Counted from the stretch's first letter, positions 53,863-63,013 are shown. The stretch: DNA of 64,000 nucleotides from an uncultured Ruminococcus sp. (GCA_910585865.1 CAJUGO010000003.1:107919-171918), one strand, 5' to 3'. Translations and numbers: made by a program. The notes: a model not told the origin generated them from the letters alone.

Positions 53863-55082
53863 AAATTTTCTCCCGCAAGATATCCGCTTGAAAATGCAAA
53901 ATGCAGATTATATCCGCCGCATTCTCCGCATAAGTCAACTGTCTCACCGCAGATATATAAATTTTTTATAATTTTGCTTTCCATGTTTTTTTCATTGATC
54001 TCATTTCCCGGTACTCCGCCGTCAGCGCATTGAGCATATGAAAAATCTTCATTTTTTGTAACTGTAAATGACATGTGTTTTACAGTACTGCATATTTTTT
54101 GTATTTCATTTTCTGTTAAAGCTGTACACAGCCTTGACAAATTATCAATTTTGCTCATTTTTAATATAGCTTGAGAAATTCTTTTTTGAAATATTCCTGT
54201 AAATAAATTTTCACAAGGCAGACTAAAGAACAGCTGGATTCGTCTTTTTAAAATATCGTATAATTCCGAGTGGGAATAATCCGGCAGAAGATCAAGTACA
54301 ATTTTATAGTTTTTATTTGTATAGAGTGAAAGATTAAAAATACAAATTCCGGACAGCGATTTATCTGTAAATTGGATTTCTCCTATCTCAGTTTTTAATT
54401 TTTGATTTTTGTCATTATACAAATCTGCTTTCCCTCTTACTCTTAAACCTTTTAAGGATTTTAGTAAATCAGAATTTACAGTTACAGGACACAGAGCAGG
54501 TGAGAAAGCTTTAAATTTATGTCCGAAATTTTTAAGATAGTCGGCGCCACTCGCATTTCCGCCAAGTTTTGGTGCGGCTTTTGATCCGCAGGCAATTACA
54601 AGTTTCAAGGCGGTAAAGTTATTAGTGTCAGTTATAACAGAGAATTTATTGCCTGTTTTTTTTACTGTTTTGATTTTTTCACCACAAAAAAAATCTACGC
54701 CAAGTCTTTCACAGGAAAATCTCATTATATCAAGCACCGAGCTTGCCTGTTTGCTTATAGGATAATACCGACCTTCATTGTCTGAGTATGTGAGCAGTCC
54801 CAGATTACTGAATATATTTAAAAGATAATCCGAAGAAAATCTTTCAAATAACTGTTTTGCCTGACCTTTAAATGAACCGGTATATTTGTTTACTGATATA
54901 TTTGAATTAGTTAAATTGCATCTGCCGTTACCTGTTGAAAGTAACTTTTTGCCAACTCGGTCATTTTTTTCAATTATTGCAATCTTTAATTTACAGTTTT
55001 TTTGCATAGCGGAAATTGCACACATGAGTCCGGATGCTCCGCCGCCGATTATTACTGCATTATAAAACTTGTTTTCAATCAT
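53859..55082 (-). CDS. HI0933-like FAD-dependent oxidoreductase (TIGR00275)
   Basis: The 407-residue flavoprotein has AVIIGGGASGLMCAISAMQ at residues 9-27, KKLLSTGNGRCNLTN near 44, ACGSKAAPKLGGNASGADYLK near 165, and the C-terminal ICGETVDLCGECGGYNL. All are typical of the HI0933/YhiN family. The true substrate is not known. It is the first gene of a two-gene unit on the minus strand; a terminator lies upstream of it. Confidence 0.9.
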   Translation of the reverse strand: MIENKFYNAVIIGGGASGLMCAISAMQKNCKLKIAIIEKNDRVGKKLLSTGNGRCNLTNSNISVNKYTGSFKGQAKQLFERFSSDYLLNIFSNLGLLTYSDNEGRYYPISKQASSVLDIMRFSCERLGVDFFCGEKIKTVKKTGNKFSVITDTNNFTALKLVIACGSKAAPKLGGNASGADYLKNFGHKFKAFSPALCPVTVNSDLLKSLKGLRVRGKADLYNDKNQKLKTEIGEIQFTDKSLSGICIFNLSLYTNKNYKIVLDLLPDYSHSELYDILKRRIQLFFSLPCENLFTGIFQKRISQAILKMSKIDNLSRLCTALTENEIQKICSTVKHMSFTVTKNEDFSYAQCADGGVPGNEINEKNMESKIIKNLYICGETVDLCGECGGYNLHFAFSSGYLAGENL

Positions 55083-55089
55083 TTATATC

Positions 55090-55118
55090 ACCTAAAAACA
55101 GGGCAGCAAATGCTGCCC
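55090..55118 (-). terminator. Terminator between the small membrane transporter and the flavoprotein pair
   Basis: On the minus strand GGGCAGCA and TGCTGCCC form an eight-base stem with a two-base loop, followed by TGTTTTT. The flavoprotein genes beyond must use another promoter or read-through. Confidence 0.75.
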
Positions 55119-55130
55119 TTTAAAATATAT

Positions 55131-55619
55131 TTATGATTTTGGTGCAAACAAAACGCTTATTCCGCCGAAGACTCCCATGCTTGCAAGCCCCATAATAATA
55201 CCTGCAATTACTACACCAAGCATAACTGCGATAATACTTTTTTTGAATCCCATGTCAAGAAAACTTGCGGCAAGCGTTCCCGTCCAAGCTCCTGTTCCGG
55301 GAAGAGGGATACCTACAAAAAGCATCAAAGCAATAAAAAGACCTTTGCCGGCTTTTGCCTGTAATTTTTTTCCTCCTTTTTCACCTTTTTCAATACAAAG
55401 TGAAAAGAACTTGCCTATGTATTTTTTGTCTTTGCCCCAAAGAAGCACCTTTCTTGCAAAAAAGTAAATAAATGGAACAGGCAGCATATTTCCTATAATA
55501 CATATTATGTAGGAAATTACTGGATCAAGTCCCATTGCTGTTGCAACAGGAATAGCTCCTCTGAGTTCAACAATAGGAACCATTGAAATTAAAAAAACAA
55601 TTAAATATTTTGTAAGCAT
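55131..55619 (-). CDS. Small multidrug-export-like membrane protein (Sm_multidrug_ex family)
   Basis: The 162-residue protein has four or five hydrophobic segments: LIVFLISMVPIVELRGAIPVAT at the start, and IALMLFVGIPLPGTGAWTGTLAA near residue 95. The E-L-R-G-A-I-P and P-L-P-G-T-G-A-W motifs are those of the Sm_multidrug_ex (PF06695-type) family related to DedA proteins. A transport function is named but hardly tested. RBS AAGGAGAT precedes the start at 55619. Confidence 0.87.
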   Translation of the reverse strand: MLTKYLIVFLISMVPIVELRGAIPVATAMGLDPVISYIICIIGNMLPVPFIYFFARKVLLWGKDKKYIGKFFSLCIEKGEKGGKKLQAKAGKGLFIALMLFVGIPLPGTGAWTGTLAASFLDMGFKKSIIAVMLGVVIAGIIMGLASMGVFGGISVLFAPKS

Positions 55620-55662
55620 AATATCTCCTTAATACATTTTATTAATTGACGAATACTCGAAT

Positions 55663-55691
55663 AGTATAGCAGAAAAATATATTTTTTTCAA
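55663..55691 (-). promoter_or_regulatory. Promoter of the small membrane transporter gene
   Basis: On the minus strand TTGAAA, a 17-base spacer and TATACT lie about 45 bases before the start codon. Confidence 0.8.
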
Positions 55692-55762
55692 TATAAAACT
55701 TGATATAATAATCTTTGTAAATGCGATAAATTTATACATTTTGATAAATAATTATCCTAAGA

Positions 55763-55790
55763 TTGACAACTAATTTATTTTCAGTAGAAT
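55763..55790 (+). promoter_or_regulatory. Promoter of the VanZ-like gene
   Basis: TTGACA (55763-55768), a 16-base spacer and TAGAAT (55785-55790) precede the GTG start by about 25 bases. Confidence 0.72.
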
Positions 55791-55815
55791 ATATAAATAG
55801 ATATGGGGTGTTTAA

Positions 55816-56286
55816 GTGAAAAATAATTCATGTTCAATTCATTTTAGAATTGTTGTATTTGCAATTACAATATCAATAATACTATTTGCTTTTATTCATT
55901 CGTCAATGCCTGCTGATATATCCTCTGATGAGAGTGAAAGTGTATTGGGATTTCTAAACAACTTTTTAAGTTTATTCGGTATCGGAGATGATTTGACTGA
56001 ACATATTATAAGAAAATCAGCCCACTTTATTGAGTATACAGCACTTGGCGTTATGTTTGCACTATGTGCATATTCTTTTAATAGAAGTAAACCTTATAAA
56101 TTTTTTCCTAATATTATCGGTGCTGGTATTTTAACAGCTGTTATTGATGAAACAATTCAGTTGAATGTTGAGGGGCGCTCAGGTCAAATTAGTGATGTAT
56201 GGCTGGATTTTTCTGGGGTATTAACTGGTGCGGTTATCATGACTCTTGTTTTTGTGATATTCAAGCGCATCAGAAAGTCAGATTAA
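55816..56286 (+). CDS. VanZ family membrane protein
   Basis: The 156-residue protein has four hydrophobic helices and the VanZ motifs RKSAHFIEYTALG near residue 62 and DETIQLNVEGRSGQISDVWLDFSG (in sense) near 115. VanZ gives teicoplanin resistance by an unknown route in enterococci. Chromosomal homologues such as this one are common in Clostridia and need not relate to resistance; phage and sporulation contexts are also known. GTG 55816 follows GGGGTG. It lies 29 bases before a MATE gene. Confidence 0.86.
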   Translation: MKNNSCSIHFRIVVFAITISIILFAFIHSSMPADISSDESESVLGFLNNFLSLFGIGDDLTEHIIRKSAHFIEYTALGVMFALCAYSFNRSKPYKFFPNIIGAGILTAVIDETIQLNVEGRSGQISDVWLDFSGVLTGAVIMTLVFVIFKRIRKSD

Positions 56287-56315
56287 ATTAAATATACGAA
56301 GAGAAAGGAATTTTT

Positions 56316-57677
56316 ATGAGTCAGGATGTTATAAAAACAGAAAACAAAATGGGTACAATGCCTATGACAAAGTTAATTTTATCAATGTCAATTCCTGCAA
56401 TTTTTTCTATGACAATCCAGGCAATGTATAATGTTGTAGACAGCATATTTATAGGGAATTACGACCAGGACGGACTTACTGCAACATCATTTGCATTTCC
56501 GTTGCAAATGCTTCTTGTAGCTGTTGCAGTAGGTACATCAGTTGGAGTTAACTCACTTGTCTCACGTAAGCTTGGTGAACATAATTACAAGGATGCCAAC
56601 GACGCTGCAACGCACGGATTAATTACTTGTATTTTCAGTTATTTGTTTTTTTTAATTATTGGTCTATTTGTTGTCCGTCCTTTTATGGGAGCATACACAC
56701 AAAATGAAAAAATATATGAATATGGTGTTCAGTACTTAACCGTAGTGCTTTGCTGTTCATTTTTTTGTATTGTTCAGATTATGATTGAAAAAACGCTGCA
56801 GGCTACCGGAGATATGATTTTTCCGATGTTATTTCAGCTTACCGGTGCAATCGTAAATATTATTTTTGATCCGCTTCTAATTTTTGGAATTGGTTTTTTC
56901 CCTGAGTTAGGAGTTTTGGGTGCTGCCATTGCAACTGTTTTTGGTCAGTTTTGCGGTATGGTTTTTGCTGTTATAATACTGTTTTGTAAAAAACATGAAG
57001 TGAAAATATCATTTAAGAACTTTAAATTTAAATTTTCATCTTTAAAAAACATTTATGCTGTTGGTTTCCCTTCTATTATTATGCAGTCAATCGGCTCAAT
57101 CATGATTATAGGACTTAATGCTATTTTGTCAGTATCCGAAGCCGCTGTAACGGTTCTGGGGATTTATTATAAGCTTCAAAGTTTTGTATTTATGCCATGC
57201 TTTGGTCTGAATCAAGGTGTAATGCCGATTATCGGATATAATTACGGTGCACGCAACAAAATAAGACTGTATTCAGCATTTAAGCGCGGTATTATTATTG
57301 CTGTAATTATAATGACAATAGGAACGGTCGTAATGTGGACTATACCTGAAATGCTTATTTCGATGTTTGGCGGCACTCAGGATATTATGAATATAGGAGT
57401 GCCTGCTTTCAGAACGATTAGTGTTTGTTTTATACCTGCTGCTGCCGGAATTTTATTTACTACATTGTTTCAAGCAGTCGGCAAGGGTATAAGAAGTTTG
57501 ATTATGTCATTTTGCCGTCAGCTGGTGTTGATACTTCCGATTGCTTTTGTTTTATCACTGTTATTTGATTATACAGCAGTTTGGTATGCATTTCCGATAG
57601 CAGAAGTATTTTCTTTGCTTATAGCAATATTGTTTTTTAGAAATCTTGTTAAAGGTGATTTTAAGAAGCTTGGTTAA
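56316..57677 (+). CDS. MATE family efflux transporter
   Basis: This 453-residue protein has 12 hydrophobic helices in two halves, with the family segments LILSMSIPAIFSMTIQAMYNVVDS, then VAVGTSVGVNSLVSRKLG and GLNQGVMPIIGYNYGA near residue 300. It is a sodium- or proton-driven exporter of cationic compounds, with unknown substrate. RBS AAAGGA precedes ATG 56316. It is probably co-transcribed with the VanZ-like gene. Confidence 0.92.
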   Translation: MSQDVIKTENKMGTMPMTKLILSMSIPAIFSMTIQAMYNVVDSIFIGNYDQDGLTATSFAFPLQMLLVAVAVGTSVGVNSLVSRKLGEHNYKDANDAATHGLITCIFSYLFFLIIGLFVVRPFMGAYTQNEKIYEYGVQYLTVVLCCSFFCIVQIMIEKTLQATGDMIFPMLFQLTGAIVNIIFDPLLIFGIGFFPELGVLGAAIATVFGQFCGMVFAVIILFCKKHEVKISFKNFKFKFSSLKNIYAVGFPSIIMQSIGSIMIIGLNAILSVSEAAVTVLGIYYKLQSFVFMPCFGLNQGVMPIIGYNYGARNKIRLYSAFKRGIIIAVIIMTIGTVVMWTIPEMLISMFGGTQDIMNIGVPAFRTISVCFIPAAAGILFTTLFQAVGKGIRSLIMSFCRQLVLILPIAFVLSLLFDYTAVWYAFPIAEVFSLLIAILFFRNLVKGDFKKLG

Positions 57678-57686
57678 TTTTATTTG

Positions 57687-57711
57687 CCTCAATGCATATA
57701 TTGCACTGAGG
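57687..57711 (+). promoter_or_regulatory. Hairpin covering the ribosome binding site of the next gene
   Basis: CCTCA-A-TGCA (57687-57696) pairs with TGCA-C-TGAGG (57702-57711), with one mismatch and a five-base loop. The 3' arm contains GAGG of the Shine-Dalgarno sequence GAGGTGA used by TTG 57721. The stem should lower translation unless opened. No T tract follows, so it is not a good terminator for the MATE gene. Confidence 0.5.
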
Positions 57712-57720
57712 TGATTTATT

Positions 57721-58086
57721 TTGAACGAAGATTTTAAAAACAATATTACATATGATGACGATTGGAAATCTGTATCTACTGCAGAATATGCAAAAGTATA
57801 TGAAGATGAATCTGAACTGGCGGAAAATGAAAAAACTGATTATGTAAACAAGAAAGTAAAAAAGAATAAAGATTTTCCAAAACAGTATTTAATTACTTTC
57901 CAGCTTATTATTTGCATAATTATCGCTTTGATTGCTTTTGTGCTTACAAGTTTTGGCGGAGATATTTATGCAGCGGCGCACGATTGGTATTATGAAAATT
58001 TAAATAAATCGGTAATATTTGATATTGGGGATACACGAATAAATTTAAGTGATTTATTTCCGGCTTCTACGCAAGATGAAGTTTAA
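57721..58086 (+). CDS. Single-pass membrane protein, possible reduced SpoIVFA counterpart
   Basis: The 121-residue protein has an acidic then basic cytoplasmic part (1-54), one helix (about 57-78, LITFQLIICIIIALIAFVLT) and a short outer domain of about 43 residues, with WYYENLNKSVIFDI. It is not recognised as a named family. It directly precedes and overlaps by 11 bases the SpoIVFB-like protease gene, the position of spoIVFA in Bacillus. It has the topology of SpoIVFA but lacks any M23/LytM domain. TTG 57721 follows GAGGTGA, which lies inside a hairpin. The functional link is inference. Confidence 0.65.
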   Translation: MNEDFKNNITYDDDWKSVSTAEYAKVYEDESELAENEKTDYVNKKVKKNKDFPKQYLITFQLIICIIIALIAFVLTSFGGDIYAAAHDWYYENLNKSVIFDIGDTRINLSDLFPASTQDEV

Positions 58087-58684
58087 AATATTTTCAATAG
58101 ATTTCCGTATTTCATATACTTTTCTCTGCCTTGTAGCGATTTGCCTGATTACCGGATTGTTTAAGGGATTTCTTTGTTGTATATTTGCAGTGATTATTCA
58201 TGAAACAGGTCATATAGTGCCTATGTATAGATTCTCATCTTTGCCGCAGAAAGTTGAGATATCATTATTTGAAATTTCAATCACGGGTAAATTGCGGCAT
58301 CAAAGTTCATTTAAGCAAAATGTAATAATTATTTTTTGCGGACCTTTGGCGAATTTTGTTTGTTTTATTCTGTTTTATCTGTTATACTTATTTTATGGTT
58401 CTTTATTTGAGGCATTAGCTTATGCAAACCTAAGCATAGGTTTATTTAATCTTCTTCCGGTTATGTCACTTGACGGAGGACAGCTTATATATCTTTTATT
58501 AAGATGTAGATTTTCAGATGGAATATCTGAAAAGTGCGTTAATATTATTACATTTATAATTTTATTTCCGCTTGCAGCACTTGGATTCCTTATATTGTTT
58601 AATTCTAAATATAATTTTTCTCTGCTGCTGGTGTGTTTATATATTATTATTTCGCTTATATGCAGAAACAACAAATATTACTGA
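58076..58684 (+). CDS. SpoIVFB-like intramembrane site-2 metalloprotease (M50)
   Basis: The 202-residue membrane protein has about five or six helices. HETGH at 42-46 gives two zinc ligands and the catalytic Glu; FNLLPVMSLDGGQ (124-136) has the third ligand Asp 133. It is of the minimal SpoIVFB class without PDZ or CBS domains. In spore formers such proteases process pro-sigma-K. The presence of bofA and spoIVB in the same window supports that role. ATG 58076 overlaps the upstream gene by 11 bases. It has no visible ribosome site of its own, so it is probably translated by coupling. Confidence 0.87.
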   Translation: MKFKIFSIDFRISYTFLCLVAICLITGLFKGFLCCIFAVIIHETGHIVPMYRFSSLPQKVEISLFEISITGKLRHQSSFKQNVIIIFCGPLANFVCFILFYLLYLFYGSLFEALAYANLSIGLFNLLPVMSLDGGQLIYLLLRCRFSDGISEKCVNIITFIILFPLAALGFLILFNSKYNFSLLLVCLYIIISLICRNNKYY

Positions 58685-58695
58685 CGGAGGTTAAT

Positions 58696-60552
58696 ATGGT
58701 CAGCAAGGATGTCGAAAAACTGCTTTTAAAAGTTCAGAAGCCCGGACGATATGTTGGCGGAGAACTTAATGAAGTTATAAAAAATAAAAAAAATATAGAT
58801 GTGCGTTTTGCGTTTTGTTTTCCTGATACTTATGAAGTAGGTATGTCACATCTAGGAATGAAAATACTTTACAGTCAATTCAACTCCATTCCTTACATAT
58901 GGTGTGAAAGAGTATTTGCTCCATGGATTGATATGGAAGAAGAAATGATAAAACACAATATACCGCTTTATGCACTTGAAAGCGGTGATCCTGTGTCAGA
59001 ATTCGATTTTATAGGATTTACCTTGCAGTATGAGCTGAGCTTTACAAATATGCTTAATATGCTCAAGTTGTCAAATGTTCCGATAAAGAGCCGTGACAGG
59101 CAGGAGTTAAAACAAATTGTTGTTGCCGGCGGTCCGTGTGCCTGCAATCCTGAGCCTGTTGCAGATTTTGTTGATTTGTTTTTTATAGGAGAAGGAGAAG
59201 AAGTTGACCTTGAAGTAATTGAGCTTTTCCGCCAATGCCGCAATGAAGGGAAAACCAAACAGGAATTTTTGGAACTGTGTTCTCAAATTGAAGGCGTATA
59301 TGTGCCATCACTTTATGATATTGAATATAATGACGACGGAACATTAAATCGCATTATTTCAAAGGGCAGTGCCCCTGCGGTAATTCACAAAAGACTTATG
59401 AAGAACATGGACGAGTCATATTATCCTGATAACTTCGTTGTTCCGCTTGTTGAAATAGTACATGACAGAGCAGTTCAGGAAATTTTCAGAGGATGCATAA
59501 GAGGATGCCGTTTTTGTCAGGCCGGATTTATATACAGACCTGTCCGCGAGAAATCTCCTGAGACTATTAATGCACAATGCAAAGCGCTTTGTAAAAATAC
59601 CGGTTACGACGAAGTTTCGCTTTCCTCACTTAGTTCGAGTGACTACAGTCAGATTGTTTCTTTGCTTGAAAAGCTAAATGAATGGAGCAAAGATGAAAAA
59701 GTAAGTATTTCTTTGCCTTCTCTCCGAGTAGACGGATTTACTGATGATATTATGAATAAAATCAAAACTGTTCGCAAGAGCGGGCTGACTTTTGCTCCCG
59801 AAGCTGGAAGTCAAAGAATGAGAGATGTCATAAATAAAAATGTTCAGGAGGATGAACTGTTAAATACTTGTGCAACTGCATTTGAGGGCGGATGGACTTC
59901 TGTTAAGCTTTATTTTATGATTGGATTGCCTACAGAGACACTTGATGATGTAGCTGCTATTGCAGCTTTAGGACAGTCTGTAGTAGATACATATTATAAA
60001 TGTCCGAACAAACCCAAGGGTAAATCTGTTAAAGTAACCGTATCGGCCTCCTCTTTTGTGCCAAAACCGTTCACTCCGTTTCAGTGGGAACCTCAGGACA
60101 CTATCCCTCAGCTGCATGATAAGCAGCTGCATATCAAAGAAAGCATAACCACCAGGAAAATCCAATTTAATTATCACGATGCCGATACGAGTTTTTTGGA
60201 AGCAGTTTTTGCAAGAGGTGACCGAAAGCTATGTAAGGTTTTGGAGCTTGCCTGTCAGAGAGGTTTTCATTTTGACGGATGGAATGATTGTTTCAATCTT
60301 GAAAAGTGGCTTGAACTTTTTGATGAATGCGGTATTGATCCCGGATTCTATGCTAACAGACGCCGCTCGTTTGATGAGGTTTTACCATGGGATCACATAG
60401 ATTACGGGGTAACAAAAGAATATCTTATTAAAGAGTGCCAAAAAGCATATAAAAATACGACTACACCTCATTGCAGATTAAAATGTAATAATTGCGGTGC
60501 AGCAAAATATGGGGAGGGAGTATGTTTTGAAAAACATCAGAATATGGTTTAA
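58696..60552 (+). CDS. B12-binding-domain radical SAM protein (TIGR03960 family)
   Basis: The 618-residue protein has an N-terminal cobalamin-binding-like domain (FCFPDTYEVGMSHLGMKILY) and a radical SAM domain with the cluster motif C-x3-C-x2-C in GCIRGCRFCQAG near residue 268. LTFAPEAGSQRMRDVINKN and SSFVPKPFTPFQWEP follow. A C-terminal C-x3-C-x2-C group (CRLKCNNCG) may bind another cluster or metal. TIGR03960 proteins occur beside TIGR03936 proteins in many Firmicutes; the reaction is not established. ATG 58696 follows GGAGG. Its end overlaps the next gene by 26 bases. Confidence 0.92.
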   Translation: MVSKDVEKLLLKVQKPGRYVGGELNEVIKNKKNIDVRFAFCFPDTYEVGMSHLGMKILYSQFNSIPYIWCERVFAPWIDMEEEMIKHNIPLYALESGDPVSEFDFIGFTLQYELSFTNMLNMLKLSNVPIKSRDRQELKQIVVAGGPCACNPEPVADFVDLFFIGEGEEVDLEVIELFRQCRNEGKTKQEFLELCSQIEGVYVPSLYDIEYNDDGTLNRIISKGSAPAVIHKRLMKNMDESYYPDNFVVPLVEIVHDRAVQEIFRGCIRGCRFCQAGFIYRPVREKSPETINAQCKALCKNTGYDEVSLSSLSSSDYSQIVSLLEKLNEWSKDEKVSISLPSLRVDGFTDDIMNKIKTVRKSGLTFAPEAGSQRMRDVINKNVQEDELLNTCATAFEGGWTSVKLYFMIGLPTETLDDVAAIAALGQSVVDTYYKCPNKPKGKSVKVTVSASSFVPKPFTPFQWEPQDTIPQLHDKQLHIKESITTRKIQFNYHDADTSFLEAVFARGDRKLCKVLELACQRGFHFDGWNDCFNLEKWLELFDECGIDPGFYANRRRSFDEVLPWDHIDYGVTKEYLIKECQKAYKNTTTPHCRLKCNNCGAAKYGEGVCFEKHQNMV

Positions 60553-61186
60553 AAAAGATTTTGAGTGTCGCTATATATCGCATCTTGATTTAAACCGATG
60601 TATGCTCAGAGCACTTCATAAAAGTAAAATTCCTGTATGGCATACAGAAGGCTTTAATCCGCATCCGTTTGCTACATTTCCGCTGCCCCTGTCACTGGGA
60701 TTTAGAGGTGTTAATGAGTGCATGGATGTAAAAATTGAGGATAATAACTATTCTTATGAAGACATAATTTCCAAGCTGAATATTTGTTTGCCTAGAGGAA
60801 TACAGGTTTTTAAGGTTACAGAGCCCGTTATGAAAGCGGGTAAAATTGCTTTTGCCGACTTTTCTATAAAAATCGGAGATAACAGAACAAGCTCACATAT
60901 AGTTTATAAACAGCTAGAAGAATTGCTTTCACATGAAAAAATTGAAATTGAGAAGAAGTCAAAGAAGGGTTTAAAAACAATTGATATAAAACAGGGAATT
61001 AAAGATTTTAAAATAAGTGAAATGTTTGATTATGTACAGCTTGATATTATACTTTCTGCCGGAAGTGCAGACAATGTTAACCCAAATCTTATTATATCGG
61101 CACTGGAAAAATATTTTGATGTTTGTTATGAAGTCGATATAACAAGAAATAACCTCTATAATTCTGATATGGAATTATTTGAATAA
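60527..61186 (+). CDS. TIGR03936 family radical-SAM-linked protein (DUF2344)
   Basis: The 219-residue protein begins IRIWFKKDFECRYISHLDL and has HTEGFNPHPFATFPLPLSLG near residue 35, the signature of DUF2344. It is the constant partner of TIGR03960 proteins, and in some genomes the two are fused. TTG 60527 is chosen because GGGAGGGAG lies seven bases upstream and no ATG in frame has a site. The overlap with the radical SAM gene suggests tight coupling. Its function is unknown; a tRNA- or ribosome-related modification has been supposed from context in other genomes. Confidence 0.87.
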   Translation: MKNIRIWFKKDFECRYISHLDLNRCMLRALHKSKIPVWHTEGFNPHPFATFPLPLSLGFRGVNECMDVKIEDNNYSYEDIISKLNICLPRGIQVFKVTEPVMKAGKIAFADFSIKIGDNRTSSHIVYKQLEELLSHEKIEIEKKSKKGLKTIDIKQGIKDFKISEMFDYVQLDIILSAGSADNVNPNLIISALEKYFDVCYEVDITRNNLYNSDMELFE

Positions 61187-61197
61187 TAGGTGATAGG

Positions 61198-61881
61198 ATG
61201 TTTGAATTTACAATAAGAGAAAATGAGTTTTTGAATGAATTTATGAATTTGCTATCAGAATATGTAAACAAATCATATAAGTTTACGATGAAATATGTGA
61301 CCAATCCTGCACTTTCTGATATGAGAGAAAATGAAAGACTTGTTTTAATTGTTCTTAATAAATCAATATTTCAGAATCTGTACAGTTTTATAAAACTTAA
61401 TGAAAGCAATATGCAGTTTGCAGCTTTTGCCTGCCTTGAAAATGCTGTGAATGCAATGCGTTTATATCGTGTTCTTTGTATAAACCCTAATTATATGCAT
61501 GATTATATAACTAACTCAGGTTTTTCATTGGAGTTCTGTGAAAATGAAATGCTTGACAATCAGAATGAATACGTGAAAGATACCGAAGAATTTTCATTAA
61601 GAGAATTTTCTATTGGTCTTAATAAATTCAACACTTTTGAATTAAAAAATGCATCAATATCTTCACAGCTTGTAGACGGCAATATATATTTAGGACTTTC
61701 ATGCGGCAAACAGCTTGGCGATGATATGCAAAATGAGATAAGAAAAAGCCTTGTTGGTGCCTACTTGTCACTTCATCTGCATAATAAAATGTTTTTTAAC
61801 GGCGGCATTGATAATGAATTTGAGGAATTTGAAGATAATATTTATGCAAGGTTTCTTGAATATATTAAGAAATTTTCATAA
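61198..61881 (+). CDS. Uncharacterised conserved-looking cytoplasmic protein
   Basis: This 227-residue protein is not recognised. It is acidic and contains no membrane helix or cysteine cluster. The middle (NERLVLIVLNKSIFQNLYSF, then FAAFACLENAVNAMRLYRVL) is predicted helical, and the last third has GNIYLGLSCGKQ and a long helix, EIRKSLVGAYLSLHLHNKMF. The start is ATG 61198 with ATAGGTGATAGG. Codon use agrees with its neighbours, and it is followed by a terminator, so it is a real gene of the radical SAM unit. In many Firmicutes this place is held by RNase G, which it does not resemble. Confidence 0.65.
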   Translation: MFEFTIRENEFLNEFMNLLSEYVNKSYKFTMKYVTNPALSDMRENERLVLIVLNKSIFQNLYSFIKLNESNMQFAAFACLENAVNAMRLYRVLCINPNYMHDYITNSGFSLEFCENEMLDNQNEYVKDTEEFSLREFSIGLNKFNTFELKNASISSQLVDGNIYLGLSCGKQLGDDMQNEIRKSLVGAYLSLHLHNKMFFNGGIDNEFEEFEDNIYARFLEYIKKFS

Positions 61882-62018
61882 TATTCTAATTACTTCACAG
61901 AATCATATTATGAAATTCATATTTTTATCACATTAGATACTTATAATTCATTTGTAGCTAAAACAATTTCTTGATATAAAATATTTTCATAGATTTCCTC
62001 TCATTTGTCGAAAGACGA

Positions 62019-62047
62019 AAAGACCGGCTGTGACAGTCGGTCTTTAT
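62019..62047 (+). terminator. Terminator after the unknown gene
   Basis: AAGACCGGCTG and CAGTCGGTCTT form an 11-base stem with one G-U and a three-base loop, followed by TATTTC. The T tract is short. TTTGTCGAA, a 0A-box match, lies just upstream at 62004-62012. Confidence 0.7.
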
Positions 62048-62095
62048 TTCTTGACGGGAAATAAAGACTACAAAAATTTTAAGCAGGATATTACT

Positions 62096-63013
62096 ATGTA
62101 TTATTATTCATTAAACGAATATTTAAAAAATACTTTCGGTGAAAAGGTATATAAAATTTCTCTAAACGGTGGATTTACGTGTCCTAATCGTGACGGTACA
62201 CTTAGCAATAAAGGATGTATTTTTTGCAGCCAAGGCGGATCCGGAGAATTTTCAGCTAATCCAAAACTTTCGATAACCGAGCAGATTAAAGAAGCTGAGG
62301 AAAGAATCAAAGCGAAGACTAAATGCAAGAAATTTATTGCTTATTTTCAGGCATTCACAAATACTTATGGAGAGATTTCATATTTGAAAAAAATCTTTAC
62401 CGAAGCTATCAAAAATGATGATATTGTTGCCTTGTCGATAGCTACACGTCCGGATTGTTTAGGTGAAGACGTGATTTCCCTGCTTTGTACATTAAATGAA
62501 ACTAAACCGGTATGGGTAGAGTTGGGGCTGCAATCTATTCATAAATCTACTGCTGACTATATAAGACGATGCTATAATCTTGATGTTTATGATACTGCGG
62601 TACACAATCTCCGTAAAAGAGGTATTAATGTGATTACACATATTATTTTAGGATTACCGTTTGAGACAAGAGAGATGATGCTTGAAACGGTCAGGTATGC
62701 GGGGGAAAGAAGTGACGGAATAAAACTGCAGTTGCTGCATGTTCTGAAGGATACTGATTTGCAGCATGATTTTGAAAATGGGGTATTTAGAACATTGTCA
62801 CTTGATGAATATATTAATTTACTTTGTGACTGCGTGGAAACTTTACCCGAAAGTGTTGTAATTCATCGAATTACCGGTGACGGTGATAAAAAATTGCTTA
62901 TTTCACCATTATGGAGCAGTGATAAAAAACATGTACTAAATACGATAAATAAGGTTTTTAGAGAGCGAAATATAGTACAGGGAAGCAAAAGAATAACGGA
63001 GACAATTAGTTAG
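62096..63013 (+). CDS. TIGR01212 family radical SAM protein (YhcC-like)
   Basis: This 305-residue radical SAM protein has the extended cluster spacing C29-x11-C41-x2-C44 (TCPNRDG ... GCIFCSQGG), typical of the TIGR01212/YhcC group. ARPDCLGED-like TRPDCLGED near residue 119, ELGLQSIHKST and ITHIILGLPFET follow. The biochemical function is not established. ATG 62096 follows AGGATA at eight bases; a longer frame from ATG 62030 runs through the terminator hairpin and is not favoured. The 3' end contributes one arm of the terminator. Confidence 0.9.
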   Translation: MYYYSLNEYLKNTFGEKVYKISLNGGFTCPNRDGTLSNKGCIFCSQGGSGEFSANPKLSITEQIKEAEERIKAKTKCKKFIAYFQAFTNTYGEISYLKKIFTEAIKNDDIVALSIATRPDCLGEDVISLLCTLNETKPVWVELGLQSIHKSTADYIRRCYNLDVYDTAVHNLRKRGINVITHIILGLPFETREMMLETVRYAGERSDGIKLQLLHVLKDTDLQHDFENGVFRTLSLDEYINLLCDCVETLPESVVIHRITGDGDKKLLISPLWSSDKKHVLNTINKVFRERNIVQGSKRITETIS

